The notes under the pieces: generated by a model
Seen by the model: only the letters and a program-made list of their open reading frames with translations
What the model was told of the DNA's origin: nothing
The model's database searches: none
Assembly (NCBI RefSeq): GCF_000025625.1
Contig: NC_013922.1
Location: 3,596,001-3,660,000 of the forward strand
Source of the DNA: Natrialba magadii ATCC 43099
Lineage (GTDB): Archaea; Halobacteriota; Halobacteria; Halobacteriales; Natrialbaceae
Reading direction: 5' to 3'
Length of the DNA stretch: 64,000 bases
Translations under genes and position numbers: made by a program
Part shown: positions 52,386 to 60,917 of the stretch, piece by piece
Layout of the letters: the number at the start of each line of letters is the position of its first letter
Position numbering within the stretch: the first letter of the stretch is position 1

Positions 52386-52615
52386 GCGTAAGCGGAAGCG
52401 GAAGCGTACTCGTCGACTCGACTTCACTACGTTTATCGGCGTTTTCTGCGACTGCATTTGCAATCGCAACCACGACCACAACCGCAACCGCAGCCGCACG
52501 CGCCGACGTACGACCAACTGACCGTCACGAACGGTCCACCAGTTCTGTCGGACCATCCGATCCGTCACACTTTCACCCCCACCGAGCGCCGCCAGCGGTT
52601 GTAGCGCTCAACTCG

Positions 52616-53731
52616 TTACGACTGGCCACTCACCGTCGGCCCACAACGAGCGAGCACGTCCAGATTGTGCGCGACGAATCCAAACATCCCGGACTCGAGT
52701 GCCGTTCGTCGTTGATCGTGCCACTGTTCCTGTTCGGCGGTCGAAAACGGTGTCATCACAGCGGGGACAGCCGTGAGGGCGTCGTCGATCGTGTGCAGAA
52801 TGTGTTCGAGGACGAGTTGTTCGGATGCTGGGTAGTGGGTAGTGTGGCTTCCGGGGCTTCCGGGGCTGCCGGCCTCGTCGGCCCCACTGTGATCGCCACA
52901 TGCTGGGCGGACGACCCAGTTTGACCCACCGGTAGCGAGCGTCTCCCAGTCCCGGCGGCGCAGTGTCGTCAGTAGTTCGCGACCCGCGCGGCTGCTGCCG
53001 CCGTCCCGAATCTCGTCCATGTGGTGGTGATAGCAGCGCTCTATGTCGCGGTCGAGCGGATCTGTTGGGACGAAGCCAGTCCCGCCATCGAAAGTAATCG
53101 GCGCGTAGAGCACTCCGCCCGGTTCGAGTAGCGTCTCGATGGACTCGAGTGCAGCCGGCACGTCGATGAGATCCAGAAAGGCAGCTGCGATGACGGCGTC
53201 GGCCTGTGCCTCGATTTCGAACGCGTCGGCGGTGGTGAAGGTGATGGTGAGAGTGGTGGGGGTGGTGGTGGCGCTGGCGCTGGCAGTGGCGCTAGTGGTC
53301 GCAGTAGCCGGAACGGCGTCGGTGTACTCGAGTGGCCCCGGCGTCTCGTCTCGCTCACGACAATTGCCCCCAGTGAATTCACCAGTTGAGTCACGCGTTG
53401 CCACGAGCGTAGCGGACTCGGCGGCCCGATCGTCACGCCAGCGGACAGTGTACCCCGCGTTCTCGAGTTCGTCGGGAACGAGGTCGCGTGCGCGAGTAAT
53501 GCTCTCCGCGTCGCGGTCGACGAGCCGATAGCTGACGCGTTCGGGAAGACAACCCCACGTCGCGAGTCTGACGAGCATCGTCCCAACGCCGGCACCGAGT
53601 TCGACGACGCTGACCGGGCCGTTGCGGGCTGTGAGCGCGGCCACGAACTGGTCGAGCACGCGCCGATTCAGTGCACGGTCGTCGACAGTTCGCTTTGCTT
53701 CCAGATAGGCTTGCATAGACGGACCGGTCAC
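52616..53731 (-). CDS. SAM-dependent methyltransferase with low-complexity inserts
   Basis: 371 residues. SAM motif I VVELGAGVGTMLVRL (42-56) and following acidic strand (YRLVDRDAESITRAR) are standard class I methyltransferase signatures. Two inserts interrupt the Rossmann-like sequence: a Thr/Ala/Ser run at ~145-165, encoded by hexamers, and a Gly/Ser/His-rich stretch near 285-300. It overlaps the glycosyltransferase stop by 4 nt (53728-53731) and is the last gene of the pterin-type cluster. A methyl group transfer onto a glycan, lipid or pterin is possible. Confidence 0.87.
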   Translation of the reverse strand: MTGPSMQAYLEAKRTVDDRALNRRVLDQFVAALTARNGPVSVVELGAGVGTMLVRLATWGCLPERVSYRLVDRDAESITRARDLVPDELENAGYTVRWRDDRAAESATLVATRDSTGEFTGGNCRERDETPGPLEYTDAVPATATTSATASASATTTPTTLTITFTTADAFEIEAQADAVIAAAFLDLIDVPAALESIETLLEPGGVLYAPITFDGGTGFVPTDPLDRDIERCYHHHMDEIRDGGSSRAGRELLTTLRRRDWETLATGGSNWVVRPACGDHSGADEAGSPGSPGSHTTHYPASEQLVLEHILHTIDDALTAVPAVMTPFSTAEQEQWHDQRRTALESGMFGFVAHNLDVLARCGPTVSGQS

Positions 53732-54837
53732 GGCTGCTCACCACCCGCAGATGGGGACGACTCGTCGCCGTCCGGGTCCGAAATCTCGAGGAGAAACGCT
53801 CGCAGTTTCTCGAACGTTGTCTCCCACGATGGATGCGCGTCGGCTGTCCGGAGCGCAGCCGTCGCGAGCGATGCCAGCCGCTCGCGGTCGTGTGCGAGGT
53901 CAGAGACGATGGTTGCGATCCGCTCGGTGTCCTCCGGATCGACGACGAACCCGTTGGTGCCATCACTGACGAACTCGCTCGCACCCCCAACACTGCTCGC
54001 GATCGGGACGACACCAGCCTCCATCGCTTCCAGATACACCATCCCGAAGCTCTCGTAGCGGGATGGAACCACGAGCACGTGCGAGCACGCGAGGATGGAC
54101 TCGAGTACGTCGTCCGTGACAGGGCCGGAGAACGAGACGCGGTCGGCGAGCCCTGTTGTGGTTCGTTGGTCACGGATTTGACGGGTGTAGTCGGGTTTGG
54201 CCGCATCGTCGCCGACAATAGTCAGCGTCCAGTCGACTGTGCGGTCGATGTGCGAGAGGGCGTCGAGAAGTGTCTCGACGTTCTTGCGCGGAATGACGTT
54301 CCCGACGAAGACGAGTCGAAGCGATCCCGTTCTGGCTCGCTGGACGACATCGTCGGGTGACGGTGGCGGTGTCGGTTGCCGGCCGGCCGGCGGCGCGACG
54401 TGCGTCGGGAGGTCGGTGGTGACGATAGTAGACACCTGCTCGCGCGTGAACTCGCTGGTGCAGACCGCTGCGTCGACCGACTCGAGATAGCGTCGGTCGC
54501 GTTTGCGCTCGTGGTCGTGATCGCGTTTGCGCTCGTGGTTGCGCTCGTGCTTCTGGTCGGCGGAACTCCTGAAGGCAGGGTGTTTGAGAAGGTGCACCAG
54601 CGCGACGATCGCCCCGGGTTTCTCGAGTGCGGCGTTGCGATCGACGAGCGTCGGAGAGCAGAGTTCGTCCTGCAAGAGCACGTCGAATGGCTGATTCAGA
54701 GTTGGCTCCCCATCGGAGAGCGAGCAGACAGTGACGTCGTCGCCACGGGACTCGAGAGAGGAGACGAGTTTGCGATCGTACCGGTAGCCGCCAGAACACT
54801 GGTCGAGGTCGCCGGGAACGACGAGGCCAATGTTCAT
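53728..54837 (-). CDS. GT4-family glycosyltransferase
   Basis: 369 residues. The GT-B C-terminal signature PSRYESFGMVYLEAMEAGVVPIA contains the retaining-GT4 E-x7-E pair; a nucleotide-sugar loop (VFVGNVIPRKNVETLL) precedes it at ~180-195. A basic-acidic repeat insert (NHERKRDHDHERKRDRR, key words) of the type HER-KRD interrupts the N-terminal domain near residue 95 and is slippage-prone. Cytoplasmic. It is three nt before the PTPS gene and its end overlaps the methyltransferase start, so the three are coupled. Confidence 0.9.
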   Translation of the reverse strand: MNIGLVVPGDLDQCSGGYRYDRKLVSSLESRGDDVTVCSLSDGEPTLNQPFDVLLQDELCSPTLVDRNAALEKPGAIVALVHLLKHPAFRSSADQKHERNHERKRDHDHERKRDRRYLESVDAAVCTSEFTREQVSTIVTTDLPTHVAPPAGRQPTPPPSPDDVVQRARTGSLRLVFVGNVIPRKNVETLLDALSHIDRTVDWTLTIVGDDAAKPDYTRQIRDQRTTTGLADRVSFSGPVTDDVLESILACSHVLVVPSRYESFGMVYLEAMEAGVVPIASSVGGASEFVSDGTNGFVVDPEDTERIATIVSDLAHDRERLASLATAALRTADAHPSWETTFEKLRAFLLEISDPDGDESSPSAGGEQP

Positions 54838-54840
54838 CGG

Positions 54841-55221
54841 TCAGAGCGTCCGCTCGTGTGCAACACGTGCCACGTCATCTTCCTGAATCTCGACTCTGAG
54901 TTCGGTAACTGGGTCCGGAAGCGAGAGGGACTCGAGTAGTCGGTCACCGAAGACACGGGCGAATCGTTCGACGCTTGGGTTTGCGCCCTCGAACGCGGGG
55001 AGATCGTTGAGTACCCGGTCGCTGTAGAACGCAGCGGTGCGGTCCATCGCGGCGACGAGGTCGTCGATGTCGACGAGGTACTCGTGTGCGTCGAGTTCGG
55101 AACCCCGAAGCGTTGCCTCGATGGTGAAGTTGTGAGAGTGCAGTTCGCCCTCCGGACCGGGGTCCGGCACCGTCAGAGCGTGCTGGGCGATCACCGACCG
55201 GGAGACCGAGACGGCGTACAT
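54841..55221 (-). CDS. 6-pyruvoyltetrahydropterin/6-carboxytetrahydropterin synthase homologue
   Basis: 126 residues from the ATG at 55221 (MYAVSVSRSVIAQHALTVPD). The fold's three zinc histidines are seen: AQHAL (His14) and the HSH of GELHSHNFTIEAT (about His29 and His31). The Cys that acts as base in QueD and eukaryotic PTPS before the H-x-H is not present; the loop is shortened to PGPEGEL. Terminal VEIQEDDVARVAHE keeps the Glu that holds the pterin ring. A dihydroneopterin-triphosphate-like substrate is likely, but the reaction may differ. Confidence 0.88.
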   Translation of the reverse strand: MYAVSVSRSVIAQHALTVPDPGPEGELHSHNFTIEATLRGSELDAHEYLVDIDDLVAAMDRTAAFYSDRVLNDLPAFEGANPSVERFARVFGDRLLESLSLPDPVTELRVEIQEDDVARVAHERTL

Positions 55222-55379
55222 GCGAGAGCCTATCACGAACGGTGATAAATTTCCTCGCCCGAGTTGCACGCGACTGGACGCAGTAGGAGCAGTGAGCAGT
55301 GGAACTGGAGAAACGGGATGGTGGCAGGGGTAGTGTGAGTCGGGCTGGAGTAGGTGTAGAGGTGGTCGTAGGAGTCGGG

Positions 55380-56417
55380 CTACTCGTAGGTAAACAACAC
55401 CTGCACAACACCGTCGGCACGCTCCTCGAGTAACTCGTAGGCTGTGCCCGCGTCCTCGAGTGGGAACTCGTGCGTAAACAGCCGCTCGAGGTCGAGTCGG
55501 CGGAGCCAGGACCAGGTGAGTTCGTGACGGCGCTCGCGCGACCAGCGCCCGGAGAGGCGAGGGTCGATGGTGCTCACCTGGGTGCTTCGGATGTCGATCC
55601 GGTCGCGGTGAAATCGACCGCCGAGATTCGCCGTGGCCGGTTTGTCCCCGTACCAGGAACCGACGAGAAGGCGGCCGTCGAACCCCGTTACGGCGAGCGC
55701 GTCGTCGAGCGCGTTGGGGTTCCCGGAGAGTTCGTAGGAGAGGTCCGCACGCGGGGATTCATCCCCGGTGCCGGCAACGGTAGCGGCGTCCGCGAACGCC
55801 TCCTCGACCGCACATGCCGTCGGATCGAACGTGTGATCCGCACCGAAGGCGTCGGCGTGCTGACGGCGGTCACCGTCGGGATCGAACGTCACCAGCGTCT
55901 CGATCGGTGTCCGGGCGAGCAACGCCGTCGTCAACAGCCCGACGACACCCTGCCCAAAGACGGCAACGTGCTCGCCGACCAACGGCTCGCCGTCGAGCAG
56001 GAAGGTGACGGCCGTCTCGAGATTAGCGAAGAGGGCAGCCTCGCGCGGGGTAACCTCCTCCGGAACCGGGAGCAGGTCGTCCGGCGTCGCGAGAAAGTGG
56101 CTCTCGTGGGCGTTGTACGCGAAGACCGCCCGCCCGAGCCAGTCGTCGTCAACCTCGCTCCCGACCGCGTCCACCTCACCGACCGCCGCGTAGCCGTAGG
56201 TGAGCGGGAAAGAGAGGTCGCCCTCGAGTGCATCGAGTTCGCTATCGGCGGGGAGGTCGGCGGGTGCCTCGCCGCGGTAGATCAGGCCTTCGGTGCCGGC
56301 GCTGACGGCCGAGACACGCGTTCGAACGCGTACGTCTGTCGGACCGGGGTCTGGGATCGGCCGAGAGCAAACCTCCACGGTCCGCGGGCCGGTGAACGAG
56401 AGGGTGCGGGCGGTCAC
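55380..56417 (-). CDS. MDR-family dehydrogenase, no catalytic zinc
   Basis: 345 residues. GroES-like N-terminal domain (RVRTRVSAVSAGTEGLIYRGEAP; key words AVSAGTEG) and Rossmann domain VAVFGQGVVGLLTTALLA (~144-161). The SAGTE start of the second strand is that of the zinc-independent branch seen in BchC-like and other biosynthetic dehydrogenases, and the catalytic Cys is absent. It likely reduces or oxidises a pathway intermediate. The stop lies 158 nt from the PTPS start, in the same direction. Confidence 0.9.
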   Translation of the reverse strand: MTARTLSFTGPRTVEVCSRPIPDPGPTDVRVRTRVSAVSAGTEGLIYRGEAPADLPADSELDALEGDLSFPLTYGYAAVGEVDAVGSEVDDDWLGRAVFAYNAHESHFLATPDDLLPVPEEVTPREAALFANLETAVTFLLDGEPLVGEHVAVFGQGVVGLLTTALLARTPIETLVTFDPDGDRRQHADAFGADHTFDPTACAVEEAFADAATVAGTGDESPRADLSYELSGNPNALDDALAVTGFDGRLLVGSWYGDKPATANLGGRFHRDRIDIRSTQVSTIDPRLSGRWSRERRHELTWSWLRRLDLERLFTHEFPLEDAGTAYELLEERADGVVQVLFTYE

Positions 56418-56578
56418 ACTGTACGGGGGTTCTACGGGACCCCACTTGGGAGTTTGTACGGAAGGAGGTGCCTACCATGGGTCAGGTCGCACGTCAGTGA
56501 CGTGGGGATGGGGCGGAGATGGGGATAAAAATAGAGATAGAGATGGAAATGGTGTGTCTGTACTCGAGTACGGACCTA

Positions 56579-57403
56579 CTACGTTGACTCGAGACGACCG
56601 GAGGCGACGAGCCAGTCACGGGCGAAATTCGCGAGAAACGGCACCGCGACGAGGAGCGCGAACGGACGAGAGAGCGCGGGGTCGACGAGCGGTACGAGTG
56701 CGACGAAAATCGCAACCATCGCGAGCGCTCCCAGTACGCGCCGACGGAGACTCGGCGACAACTCGGCGGTAGGGAGTCCGCGACGGTCGCGCCACCAGAG
56801 GCTGGCGACGAAGACGTACCGCGCGACCGCGACCGCGAGAAAGACAAGCGGGAGCACCCCGGTGAGCACACCGACGGTTGTGCCGACGAGGACGACGAGG
56901 CCGTCCATCTCGAGATCGAGGCGTGCGCCGAGGTCGGTGACGCTGTCAGTCCGTCTGGCGAGCCAGCCGTCGACGGCGTCGAGGAGGGCTGCGACGGCGA
57001 ATAGAACCGCCGGTGCCCACCTGAGGCTGGCGCTGGCGTCGGCACCGGTGACTGTCGCCGAGGCGGGAAACTCGAATCCGCCCGTAGCCGCGGCTGCGAG
57101 TCCCGCGAATCCACCGAGTCCGGCGACTGCTGCACCGCGTGCCACGGTCACCCACGTCGCGGATGTAAACGGCGGCGCTGTCACCGCAGCGTGCCGGTCA
57201 ACGACATAATAGATTATTGTGGATGTGAGCGAGAAGACGAGGAACGCCCCCGCGAGAAACGCAACCGGAACAAATCCCGACCACAGTGGCACGAACGCGA
57301 TGACGAGCAGGCTGCTCAGTGCGCCAAGTCCGAGCGTCGCGCGACCCCACTGGGTGTATGGGCGGAGTGGACTCGAGTACTCCGGGCGATGATCGTCAGT
57401 CAC
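56579..57403 (-). CDS. CDP-alcohol phosphatidyltransferase
   Basis: 274 residues with about six spans. The full signature DGxxAR-x8-G-x3-D-x3-D is present as DAVDGWLARRTDSVTDLG with ARLDLEMDG following (about residues 126-150). It transfers a phospholipid group from CDP-archaeol to an alcohol such as serine, glycerol-P, inositol or, as speculation, a pathway product of this cluster. Its start overlaps the stop of the 118-residue membrane gene by 8 nt. Confidence 0.93.
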   Translation of the reverse strand: MTDDHRPEYSSPLRPYTQWGRATLGLGALSSLLVIAFVPLWSGFVPVAFLAGAFLVFSLTSTIIYYVVDRHAAVTAPPFTSATWVTVARGAAVAGLGGFAGLAAAATGGFEFPASATVTGADASASLRWAPAVLFAVAALLDAVDGWLARRTDSVTDLGARLDLEMDGLVVLVGTTVGVLTGVLPLVFLAVAVARYVFVASLWWRDRRGLPTAELSPSLRRRVLGALAMVAIFVALVPLVDPALSRPFALLVAVPFLANFARDWLVASGRLEST

Positions 57404-57752
57404 GGCGAGCGAGGAGGATGAGAAGGAGTGCGATCAACAGGGTCTGTGCGATTTTGTCGACGGTTTCGGCTGCTGAGAGATCGGCGAGTGCAGTGGGTTC
57501 GTTGACGATGTACCAGAGGACGATCTGTCCGGCGGTGAACGGAATTCCCAGGAGGTAGACGAGTCGTCGCCGATAGTTCCGGATGACGAGCGCGATACCG
57601 AGGAGAAAACCGGCGGTCGCGGCGAGGAACGCGACGCCCATCCAGTGTGGGAGAAACGAAACGCCAAGGATGAGGTGGACGAGCGCGCTGACGGCTGCGA
57701 GGGCGATAGCTAGCCAGTGGACTGGCGAGAGGGAACTGGCAGAGCGAGCCAC
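57396..57752 (-). CDS. Four-span membrane protein in the pterin-type cluster
   Basis: 118 residues with about four hydrophobic spans (HWLAIALAAVSALVHLILG, HWMGVAFLAATAGFLLG, and two more). No family recognised. It overlaps the CDP-alcohol gene by 8 nt, so it is probably the first gene of the operon reading from 57752. It may help anchor or export the product. Confidence 0.85.
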   Translation of the reverse strand: MARSASSLSPVHWLAIALAAVSALVHLILGVSFLPHWMGVAFLAATAGFLLGIALVIRNYRRRLVYLLGIPFTAGQIVLWYIVNEPTALADLSAAETVDKIAQTLLIALLLILLARRD

Positions 57753-57888
57753 GATATGGGCACCTCAACGAGTGGGTAAAAACAGCTTTCGCCGAACTGG
57801 GGTGTGGGGTATGGGGTGTGAAATGTGAAGTGTGCGCGTGTGGTGTATGTGATCCTGGCAGGAGAGACGAGAGAAACCAGTACACCTC

Positions 57889-58494
57889 TCAAATCTTGTT
57901 CGCAGGCGGAACCGTGCGCTCGTCCGGCGCTGTCGTGGAGCCAGCGTGCAACAGCACGCGGACGAACGCGCCAATCCCGAGCGACGCAGCCAGTGAGACG
58001 ACCAGTACGGTGAGTGGGAGCGAAACCCCCACGAGGCCACAGAGAAGGCTGCCTGCCAGGATTCCAGAGCCGAGCCCGTCACGACCGAGTCGTGCTGCGA
58101 GCGCGCGTCCGACGGCGACGAATCCGAGCGCGACGAGTGGGAAGAGAACCGTTGTGCCGATCATAACGAGCGGCAGACCGAAGAACGTCCCGACGCCGCG
58201 TCCGATCAGCACGTAGCCCGTGCTCGTCAACCCGCTGACGATCAAGAGCCCCGGGAACCCGATACAGATCGAAATGATCGGGCTCCGCCGTGCGGTCGTC
58301 ACCGTGCGTGAGCCGTGACCCTGAAGCAACCCAAGGACGACGAGGCCGAGCAGTAACGTCACCCCGAACTGCACGCCGACGCGTCCGAGCGGTTCGAGTG
58401 CGTGGTAGGCTTCGAGCGCCCCGCTCGCGGCGAGGCTCTCGAGTACCTCGTACCCGGTGGCGCCGTTTCCAGTATATAATTCTGCTGGCCGCAT
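57889..58494 (-). CDS. Membrane protein, unknown function
   Basis: 201 residues with about five spans and a short acidic C-terminus (TTAPDERTVPPANKI). It lies at the upstream edge of the same-direction cluster, 137 nt before the 118-residue gene, and is divergent from rpl1. A GT-rich 57753-57888 stretch separates it from the next gene. I do not recognise a family. Confidence 0.8.
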   Translation of the reverse strand: MRPAELYTGNGATGYEVLESLAASGALEAYHALEPLGRVGVQFGVTLLLGLVVLGLLQGHGSRTVTTARRSPIISICIGFPGLLIVSGLTSTGYVLIGRGVGTFFGLPLVMIGTTVLFPLVALGFVAVGRALAARLGRDGLGSGILAGSLLCGLVGVSLPLTVLVVSLAASLGIGAFVRVLLHAGSTTAPDERTVPPANKI

Positions 58495-58570
58495 AGCGCA
58501 ATAGACGCGAGGATGGACACATAGTGTTTCTGATTAGTCACGGAATTCGAACGGAAGACTGTGCATCCGC

Positions 58571-58618
58571 GTGGCCGTGTAACGGTGTGGCCGTGTGATC
58601 GTGTGACTGTGTCACCCG
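58571..58618. repeat. Six octamers of the GTGNNNGT type upstream of rpl1
   Basis: gtggccgt, gtaacggt, gtggccgt, gtgatcgt, gtgactgt, gtcacccg follow each other without gaps, the same octamer class as the array at 47652-47915, here between divergent genes. Confidence 0.8.
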
Positions 58619-58650
58619 TCATCGCGCTTCGAGACGCTCCTGCAGGTAGT

Positions 58651-58751
58651 TCGACGGGTTTAAGTTCGGCATGGCACTTCTCTTAACAGAGACAGGCGTA
58701 GCCTGTTTCACTGACCCGTAGGAGCACTCCTGCGTACTACGGAGGTGAACG
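58651..58751 (+). promoter_or_regulatory. rpl1 promoter and structured leader with ribosome-binding site
   Basis: TATA gggtttaagtt (58656-58666) suggests transcription from about 58690. The leader then holds a hairpin acaggc-gta-gcctgt (58692-58706), a second paired stretch gtaggag-ca-ctcctgc (58718-58733) and a strong ribosome-binding site ggaggtg (58741-58747) 4 nt before the ATG at 58752. In Halobacterium the L1-L10-L12 mRNA has a similar leader that contains an L1 binding site for autoregulation, so the stem-loop region is the likely site here. Confidence 0.65.
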
Positions 58752-59384
58752 ATGGCAGATTCGGATATCGAAACCGCAGTGGCTCGCGCACTCGAGGACG
58801 CACCCGATCGGAACTTCACCGAGACGGTCGACCTTGCGATTAACTTGCGCGACCTTGACCTGAACGAACCGTCGAATCGTGTTGACGAGTCCGTCGTCCT
58901 CCCGTCCGGCACCGGACAGGAGACGCGCATCGTCGTCATTGCCGAAGGAGAGACTGGAGTCCGCGCCGAAGAGGCAGCGGATGAGGTCCTTTCGGTTGAC
59001 GATGTCGCAGATCTGGACGATGACGACGCCAAAGATATGGCGGACGAGACGGACTTCTTCATCGCCGAAGAGGCGATGATGCAAGATATCGCCCGGCACC
59101 TGGGTACCATTCTCGGTCCCCGCGGGAAAATGCCGGACCCGCTCGCGCCCGACGACGACGTCGTCGAGACCGTCAACAGACTCAAGAATACCGTGCAGCT
59201 TCGCTCCGGCGACCGACGAACGTTCCACACGCTCGTCGGCTCCGAAGAGATGGACGCCGAAGATGTCGCCGACAACATCGACGTCATCCTGCGACGCCTG
59301 CACGCTGACCTCGAGAAGGGCCCCCAGAACATCGACGCCGTCTTCGTAAAGACGACGATGGGCCCATCCGTGGAGGTGGCCTAA
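58752..59384 (+). CDS. rpl1: Ribosomal protein L1
   Basis: 210 residues. [20 protein letters not shown] opens the archaeal L1; [24 protein letters not shown] (key words RGKMPDP) is the conserved central loop. It binds 23S rRNA in the L1 stalk and, by analogy with Halobacterium, its own mRNA leader. First gene of the rpl1-rpl10-rpl12 operon; separated from rpl11 by the opposite-strand cluster. Confidence 0.97.
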   Translation: MADSDIETAVARALEDAPDRNFTETVDLAINLRDLDLNEPSNRVDESVVLPSGTGQETRIVVIAEGETGVRAEEAADEVLSVDDVADLDDDDAKDMADETDFFIAEEAMMQDIARHLGTILGPRGKMPDPLAPDDDVVETVNRLKNTVQLRSGDRRTFHTLVGSEEMDAEDVADNIDVILRRLHADLEKGPQNIDAVFVKTTMGPSVEVA

Positions 59385-59385
59385 G

Positions 59386-60423
59386 ATGAGCGCACAGGCA
59401 GACCGCAAGACCGAGAACCTTCCACAGTGGAAGCAAGAGGAAGTCGACGAGCTCAAAGCACTCATCGAGAGCTACGAGAGCGTCGGCATCGTCGGCATCG
59501 CCGGCATTCCCTCGAAGCAGCTGCAGGACATGCGGCGTGACCTGCACGGCACCGCCGAACTGCGTGTCAGCCGCAACACACTGCAGGTTCGTGCGCTCGA
59601 GTCCGCTGGCCTCGACGATCTCGTCGAAGAGATCGAAGGCCAGGTCGGCCTGATCGGCACGAACGACAACCCGTTCGCACTCTACAAGGAGCTCGAGGCC
59701 TCGAAGACGCCCGCCCCGATCAACGAGGGCGAGGTCGCCCCGAACGACATCGTCATCCCCGAGGGTGACACTGGTGTCGATCCAGGGCCGTTCGTCGGCG
59801 AACTCCAGAGTATCGGCGCGAACGCACGCATCGAGGACGGTTCGATCCAGGTTATGGAGGACTCGACGGTCCTTTCGGCCGGCGAAGAAGTCTCTGCGGA
59901 CCTGGCGAACGTGCTCAACGAACTCGGCATCGAGCCCAAGGAAGTCGGGCTCGACCTTCGCGCAGTCGTCGCCGAGGGTGTGCTCTTCGACCCAGAGGAC
60001 CTCGATATCGACATCGAGGCCTACGAGAGCGACGTGCAGACGGCCGCCGCTCGCGCTCGGAACCTCTCGCTCAACGCACCGTTCCCGACCGCGACGACGG
60101 CACCGACGCTCATCGCCAAGGCCACGGGCGAGGCCAAGAGCCTCGGCCTGCAGGCCGCCATCGAGGACGAAGAACTCATGCCCGACCTCGTCTCCAAGGC
60201 CGACGCACAGCTGCGTGCGCTCGCGGCTCAGATCGACGACGAGGAAGCCCTGCCCGAGGAACTGCAGGGTGTCGAGGCGCCCGCTGCTGAGGCGGCCGCC
60301 GACGAGGGCGAAGACGAATCGGAAGCCGACCAGGACACAGAGTCCGACGCTGACGACGACACCGACGACGATGACGAAGACGACGGTGACGGCGCAGAAG
60401 GACTCGGCGCAATGTTCGGCTAA
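59386..60423 (+). CDS. rpl10: Ribosomal protein L10 (P0)
   Basis: 345 residues, starting 1 nt after the rpl1 stop, with the ribosome-binding site ggaggtgg at 59371-59378 inside rpl1. RNA-binding domain ([21 protein letters not shown]; key words [15 protein letters not shown]) followed by the L12-binding helices and a C-terminal acidic tail ending EGLGAMFG, shared with L12. Stalk base protein that carries L12 dimers for translation-factor GTPases. Confidence 0.97.
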   Translation: MSAQADRKTENLPQWKQEEVDELKALIESYESVGIVGIAGIPSKQLQDMRRDLHGTAELRVSRNTLQVRALESAGLDDLVEEIEGQVGLIGTNDNPFALYKELEASKTPAPINEGEVAPNDIVIPEGDTGVDPGPFVGELQSIGANARIEDGSIQVMEDSTVLSAGEEVSADLANVLNELGIEPKEVGLDLRAVVAEGVLFDPEDLDIDIEAYESDVQTAAARARNLSLNAPFPTATTAPTLIAKATGEAKSLGLQAAIEDEELMPDLVSKADAQLRALAAQIDDEEALPEELQGVEAPAAEAAADEGEDESEADQDTESDADDDTDDDDEDDGDGAEGLGAMFG

Positions 60424-60447
60424 CTAACACTACTGGAGGATACAACA

Positions 60448-60789
60448 ATGGAATACGTTTACGCTGCACTCATCCTGAACGAATCGGACGAAGAGATCAA
60501 CGAAGACAACCTCACCGACGTGCTCGACGCCGCTGGCGTCGACGTCGAGGAGTCCCGTGTCAAGGCGCTCGTCGCCGCACTCGAGGACGTCGACATCGAC
60601 GAGGCCGTCTCCGAGGCCGCAGCCGTCCCAGCCGCCGGAGCCGCCGCAGGCGGCGCTGCCGCAGCTGACGAGGCTGCTGACGACGGTGGCGACGAGGAAG
60701 AGACCAGCGACGTTCCGGACACGACGGACGAGGACGACGACGAGGACGACGAGGCAGACGGCGAAGGCCTCGGCGAACTCTTCGGCTAA
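60448..60789 (+). CDS. rpl12: Ribosomal protein L12 (P1/P2)
   Basis: 113 residues. N-terminal dimerisation domain ([20 protein letters not shown]), Ala-rich hinge ([15 protein letters not shown]) and acidic tail EGLGELFG that contacts elongation factors. A ribosome-binding site (ggagga at 60432-60437) lies 10 nt before the ATG. Last gene of the ribosomal operon. Confidence 0.97.
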   Translation: MEYVYAALILNESDEEINEDNLTDVLDAAGVDVEESRVKALVAALEDVDIDEAVSEAAAVPAAGAAAGGAAAADEAADDGGDEEETSDVPDTTDEDDDEDDEADGEGLGELFG

Positions 60790-60917
60790 GTCCCGAGTCG
60801 CTTCGCAACTCGCACTCGCGGACACACGCGACTGCGACCACGACGACACAGCCAATTTTGCTTTCTTCGGCGCTCACCACCGACAGTTACTTCTCCGTTC
60901 TCCATGCCTTTCCGTTC

